From Nitrospirota bacterium (GTDB lineage: Bacteria; Nitrospirota; Thermodesulfovibrionia; Thermodesulfovibrionales; JdFR-88), in assembly GCA_021825295.1 (NCBI GenBank), contig JAKAHV010000028.1:1-42893 (forward strand): DNA of 42,893 nt. The letters run 5' to 3'. Positions 40,045-42,893 of this stretch are shown in pieces. The notes below the pieces were generated by a model. That model searched no databases and was not told the origin of the DNA. It saw nothing but the letters and a program-made list of their open reading frames with translations. The position numbers and the translations under genes were made by a program. Within the stretch, counting starts at the first letter, position 1. Each line of letters opens with the position of its first letter.

Positions 40045-41585
40045 TCTTTCATGCGGCCCTTCAGATGTTCATATGTAAGCCGGTACCGTTCGGCGAGTGA
40101 AATCGCATATGCCAACCCGTCTGCGGGCCTTCTGATGATCTTGTAAGTCCGCAACGCCGGGTTTTCGGGAACTACCGTGCTGACCATGCTTACGGTCTGC
40201 TCGCCGAAAGAGGCCAATTCATCGATGAATGTGACCCAAACGCATAACAAGTCCAGCCCTATTATCTTTTCCATTATTTTTTCACTCAGAAAAATAGCAT
40301 CTTGAAGGGTTGTGGATGTGAAAATCTCATTCATGATAGTGATGCTGTTTGGGGTGGCCCAGCCAATGATATCATGGATCCTGATCAGGTCGTCCTGCAG
40401 CTTTCCTCGGAGGTTTTCGATGTCTTCTTCTTTTTCAAAATGAGTAAAGATGTTGTCCGAAAGGAAGATCCGGGCCTCCCTGCCCGGCACCAGGCAGCCT
40501 ATGCCGGCCAGATAATGCAACTGCCCGAATGTGCGGGCGAAGGTGGTCTTGCCGCCCTGGTTCGGACCAGAGACCACAAATATGCGCTCCTTGCCTTTCA
40601 GATAAAAATCATTGCAGACAACAGGCGAATTCTCGCCTATAAGTTTATGGGCCAGCGCAAGATCAAATTCCTCATAAGCGTACACTTCCTTGCTTTTATT
40701 CGAAATGAGGGGATAACAAAATTTCAGCCCCTCCCGCTTGAATTTTTCGATAAATTCAAGGCAGGCGATATAAAATTGTATCTCCCGGTCAAAAACGGCA
40801 ATCGTTTTATCAAGAAAGCTGCTGTTTTTTAAATAATAATCAGCAAGATTTGAAAACGTGCCGGGATTCAAATTGGCCACGAATTCCAATATTTTTGCCT
40901 CAACGTGGTTCATCTCCGGCGAATCTGAGAATTTAACGATATAATCCTTGACTGCGCCCTGTTTGAATTTGGCGAATGTTTCCTCAACCTCCGAACTGTA
41001 ATCAGATTCGGATTCATAATTGCTGACTTTGACGGAGTTGTCCTTTATGAGCAGGCTATATTTAATCGATGACAAATCGGCCAGGCGTTTTTTTGTCTCA
41101 GACAGAAGCGATGCAAACGGACCTGAGCCGACGTAGTCCGCCAGGTATTCGCGAAAGGCCACAAGCCCGCGCGATTTTAAATTTGCAAAGGCTAAACTGC
41201 TGGCCAAGCCCCTAACGGCATCGCAATAAATTTCCACCGCTTCCAAAAAAAACCTTTCCATCTGCTGTTTGTAATAGAGCTTTTCCGCGCGCGCAAGGTG
41301 CTCACGTAACGCGCGCATTTTTTGAGAAAATATTTTTATACCCTCAAATACAGTCTTGACCTCCAGGTCCCGGAATATTTCATGGCGGTATGTAATCGAA
41401 TCGACATCGGCAAGCGGAGTGTAAAAAAATGGTTTTAAATTATATTCCTTTCTTCCCGCGCAAATTGCGTCTATTATCTGATCGAGATTTAAGTCGACAA
41501 AAAAAGCCGGCGCTTCAGGATTTTCTTTTCTTACGCCTTCTCCATTCTTTTCAAAAAGAATGCTGTTAAAAGCCATATCCCTCAT
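40041..41585 (-). CDS. MutS-like ATPase A (paralogue of the next gene)
   Basis: 514 aa from ATG 41585 (ATG 41576 is also plausible). The layout matches its neighbour: helical N-terminal region, then ATPase with Walker A GPNQGGKTT (about 335-343), ARTFGQLHYLAGIGCLVPG, Walker B ITIMNEIFTSTT (about 411-422), again Asn-Glu, and WVTFIDELASFG as the switch region, where the usual TH is TF. It also lacks the mismatch-recognition domain. It starts 3 bp after the small helical gene. Lower GC than the left half of the window. Confidence 0.8.
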   Translation of the reverse strand: MRDMAFNSILFEKNGEGVRKENPEAPAFFVDLNLDQIIDAICAGRKEYNLKPFFYTPLADVDSITYRHEIFRDLEVKTVFEGIKIFSQKMRALREHLARAEKLYYKQQMERFFLEAVEIYCDAVRGLASSLAFANLKSRGLVAFREYLADYVGSGPFASLLSETKKRLADLSSIKYSLLIKDNSVKVSNYESESDYSSEVEETFAKFKQGAVKDYIVKFSDSPEMNHVEAKILEFVANLNPGTFSNLADYYLKNSSFLDKTIAVFDREIQFYIACLEFIEKFKREGLKFCYPLISNKSKEVYAYEEFDLALAHKLIGENSPVVCNDFYLKGKERIFVVSGPNQGGKTTFARTFGQLHYLAGIGCLVPGREARIFLSDNIFTHFEKEEDIENLRGKLQDDLIRIHDIIGWATPNSITIMNEIFTSTTLQDAIFLSEKIMEKIIGLDLLCVWVTFIDELASFGEQTVSMVSTVVPENPALRTYKIIRRPADGLAYAISLAERYRLTYEHLKGRMKE

Positions 41586-41588
41586 TCC

Positions 41589-42014
41589 TTATTCATTTCG
41601 GTTAAGTTCGCCCGCATAATGCTGTATTTCGAGAAGCTCATGGCAGATCGCCTCAAGAGCTGGATCAAGCTCTTTTTCAAGCCCTTCGGCAACCCCGCCA
41701 TAGCCTCTCAAATGCCCTGTTTTTATTTCGGCGACCGAGGCCCAGAGGGCTGATGTATCACCGTAAATCCTGCTACTCAGTTTTTTAAACTGCTTATGCA
41801 ATCCAAATTGTTCGGATAATTTTTTTATATCCCGTTTTATGCTCGCAATCTTGAAAAGCATCGCTCGCTGCTCAGGTAACGGGATATCATTGCTGAGCTC
41901 AAAAAGTACTCCCTTGCGATCTTCTCTTTTAAGATGATCTTCTATTTCGCTAAGATTCTCTTCCAAGTCGCTCAACGCAATAGAGACTTTCCTCTTCTGC
42001 GAGTCATTGAGCAT
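41589..42014 (-). CDS. Small helical protein coupled to the MutS-like pair
   Basis: 141 aa from ATG 42014, behind GGAGA; a TTG at 42035 is less likely. The first 85 residues are strongly charged and helical, likely coiled coil (VSIALSDLEENLSEIEDHLK, IASIKRDIKKLSEQFGLHKQ). The remainder is also helical (GVAEGLEKELDPALEAICHE). No known motif. Being 3 bp from the MutS-like gene it is probably a partner or regulator of the pair. Confidence 0.75.
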   Translation of the reverse strand: MLNDSQKRKVSIALSDLEENLSEIEDHLKREDRKGVLFELSNDIPLPEQRAMLFKIASIKRDIKKLSEQFGLHKQFKKLSSRIYGDTSALWASVAEIKTGHLRGYGGVAEGLEKELDPALEAICHELLEIQHYAGELNRNE

Positions 42015-42078
42015 TCGTTTCTCCGAGATCTCCAACCGATTGAGTCAGCATCGGTTTAAAGCTGCCCGTTTTAGAATT

Positions 42079-42549
42079 TCAAAATCTAAGGCTGGCCTTG
42101 CACCTCTTGGGATTAAGCAGAAGGTCCAGTCCGTCCAATGCGTTTCGGACATGAATATTTGCGGCCATTATCGCGTCAACTGAACAGCCCTCTGCTTCCG
42201 AGACCGCAACCCCGATTTTTGCCGCCTTGAGCATTTTCCTGTCATTATTTCCGTTGCCGAAGGCGAAAACATATTCGGCCCCCATCTTATTCACGTATTC
42301 TTCCTTTTGTACATCGTGATTTTCGCCCAGGAGTACGAATATTTCGCAGTCCATGCCCTTAAGCTCTTCCCTTGCCTTGCCGAAAGTGTCGGCGGTCAAT
42401 ACATGGATTTTCAGGAAGCCAGCAATTTTGTTCAATTTTTCTTTTACGCCCGGCAGCATTACTCCGTCCACAGATAACGTCCCCGTAAAATCAGAAACAA
42501 GATGTTCCAGCCTGACGAACCCGAATCCCGGGATATCGATCTCCAGCAT
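42079..42549 (-). CDS. HAD-superfamily phosphatase (soluble P-type ATPase-like)
   Basis: 156 aa. The nucleophile motif is SDFTGTL (DxTGT form, about 19-25), motif II LTADTFG (about 51-57) and motif IV FGNGNNDRKML (about 96-106). The DFTGT and GNGNND pattern is shared with P-type ATPase phosphorylation domains and with small free-standing HAD proteins related to them. It probably hydrolyses a small phosphate ester. It follows enolase by 30 bp on the same strand, so it may be cotranscribed; the substrate is unknown. Confidence 0.85.
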   Translation of the reverse strand: MLEIDIPGFGFVRLEHLVSDFTGTLSVDGVMLPGVKEKLNKIAGFLKIHVLTADTFGKAREELKGMDCEIFVLLGENHDVQKEEYVNKMGAEYVFAFGNGNNDRKMLKAAKIGVAVSEAEGCSVDAIMAANIHVRNALDGLDLLLNPKRCKASLRF

Positions 42550-42579
42550 TTTTTTACCAGTTCTCCTGATCTTTTTTAT

Positions 42580-42893
<314 letters not shown>

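Noticed and set aside
38542-41585. Canonical MutS mismatch-repair genes
   Set aside because: Both proteins lack the mismatch-binding and connector domains and are about 500 residues long instead of about 850.

Overview
The window looks like a chromosomal segment of a Gram-negative, probably uncultured bacterium. It has a heptose-kinase gene, many lipoprotein signals and mostly GC-rich core genes. Gene content and SBBP/Fn3 lipoprotein style are compatible with Nitrospirota or a deltaproteobacterial-type lineage, but nothing here fixes the taxonomy.

Left core (1-18.05 kb). A minus-strand series holds an Fn3 lipoprotein (partial), argH, pmbA/tldE, queD and hpt, then a 280-bp inverted-repeat element, a TPR lipoprotein and an HD-GYP membrane protein. 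A plus-strand unit follows with addB-addA (double-strand break repair) and an orphan dppB/dppC permease pair. Next are pyrE (minus, flanked by two copies of a short GC-rich repeat), rfaE1/hldA-type heptose kinase plus a PP-loop thiouridylase-like gene (plus), and a YfcE/MJ0936 phosphodiesterase (minus).

Transition (18.05-26.3 kb). A gene-free stretch carries two inverted-repeat (MITE-like) elements. Then come a GYD protein, a TusA-like protein, an SBBP-repeat exported protein coupled to a PLD-like membrane protein, and two secreted phosphatase-type lipoproteins: an acid-sphingomyelinase-like metallophosphoesterase and a protein with tandem histidine-phosphatase-like domains.

Accessory block (26.3-35.7 kb). 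It opens with a truncated HTH gene, a 5' half of tRNA-Leu(UAA) broken at the anticodon loop, and paired TGCTACAAT repeats, together resembling the scar of an integrative element. It then holds a HigBA/NadS-type and a PhD/PIN toxin-antitoxin pair, a RelE-like/SF1 helicase/ankyrin fusion, an NmrA-like oxidoreductase, a CI/LexA-like repressor, an E2 (ubiquitin-conjugating-like) protein with a SEC-C tail, an XRE/ImmA pair and a membrane-anchored coiled-coil protein. A diverged direct repeat occurs at 26.78 and 33.68 kb and brackets most of this block. The E2-SEC-C protein and the RelE-helicase-ankyrin protein are the best candidates for undescribed conflict or defence functions.

Right core (35.75-42.9 kb). 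HU and recD2 are divergent. A possible structured RNA lies in the following intergenic region. A minus-strand unit with lower GC then carries enolase (partial), an HAD phosphatase, a small helical protein and two coupled MutS-like ATPases that lack mismatch-recognition domains.

All functional calls come from reading motifs and from memory of families; no database search was possible.
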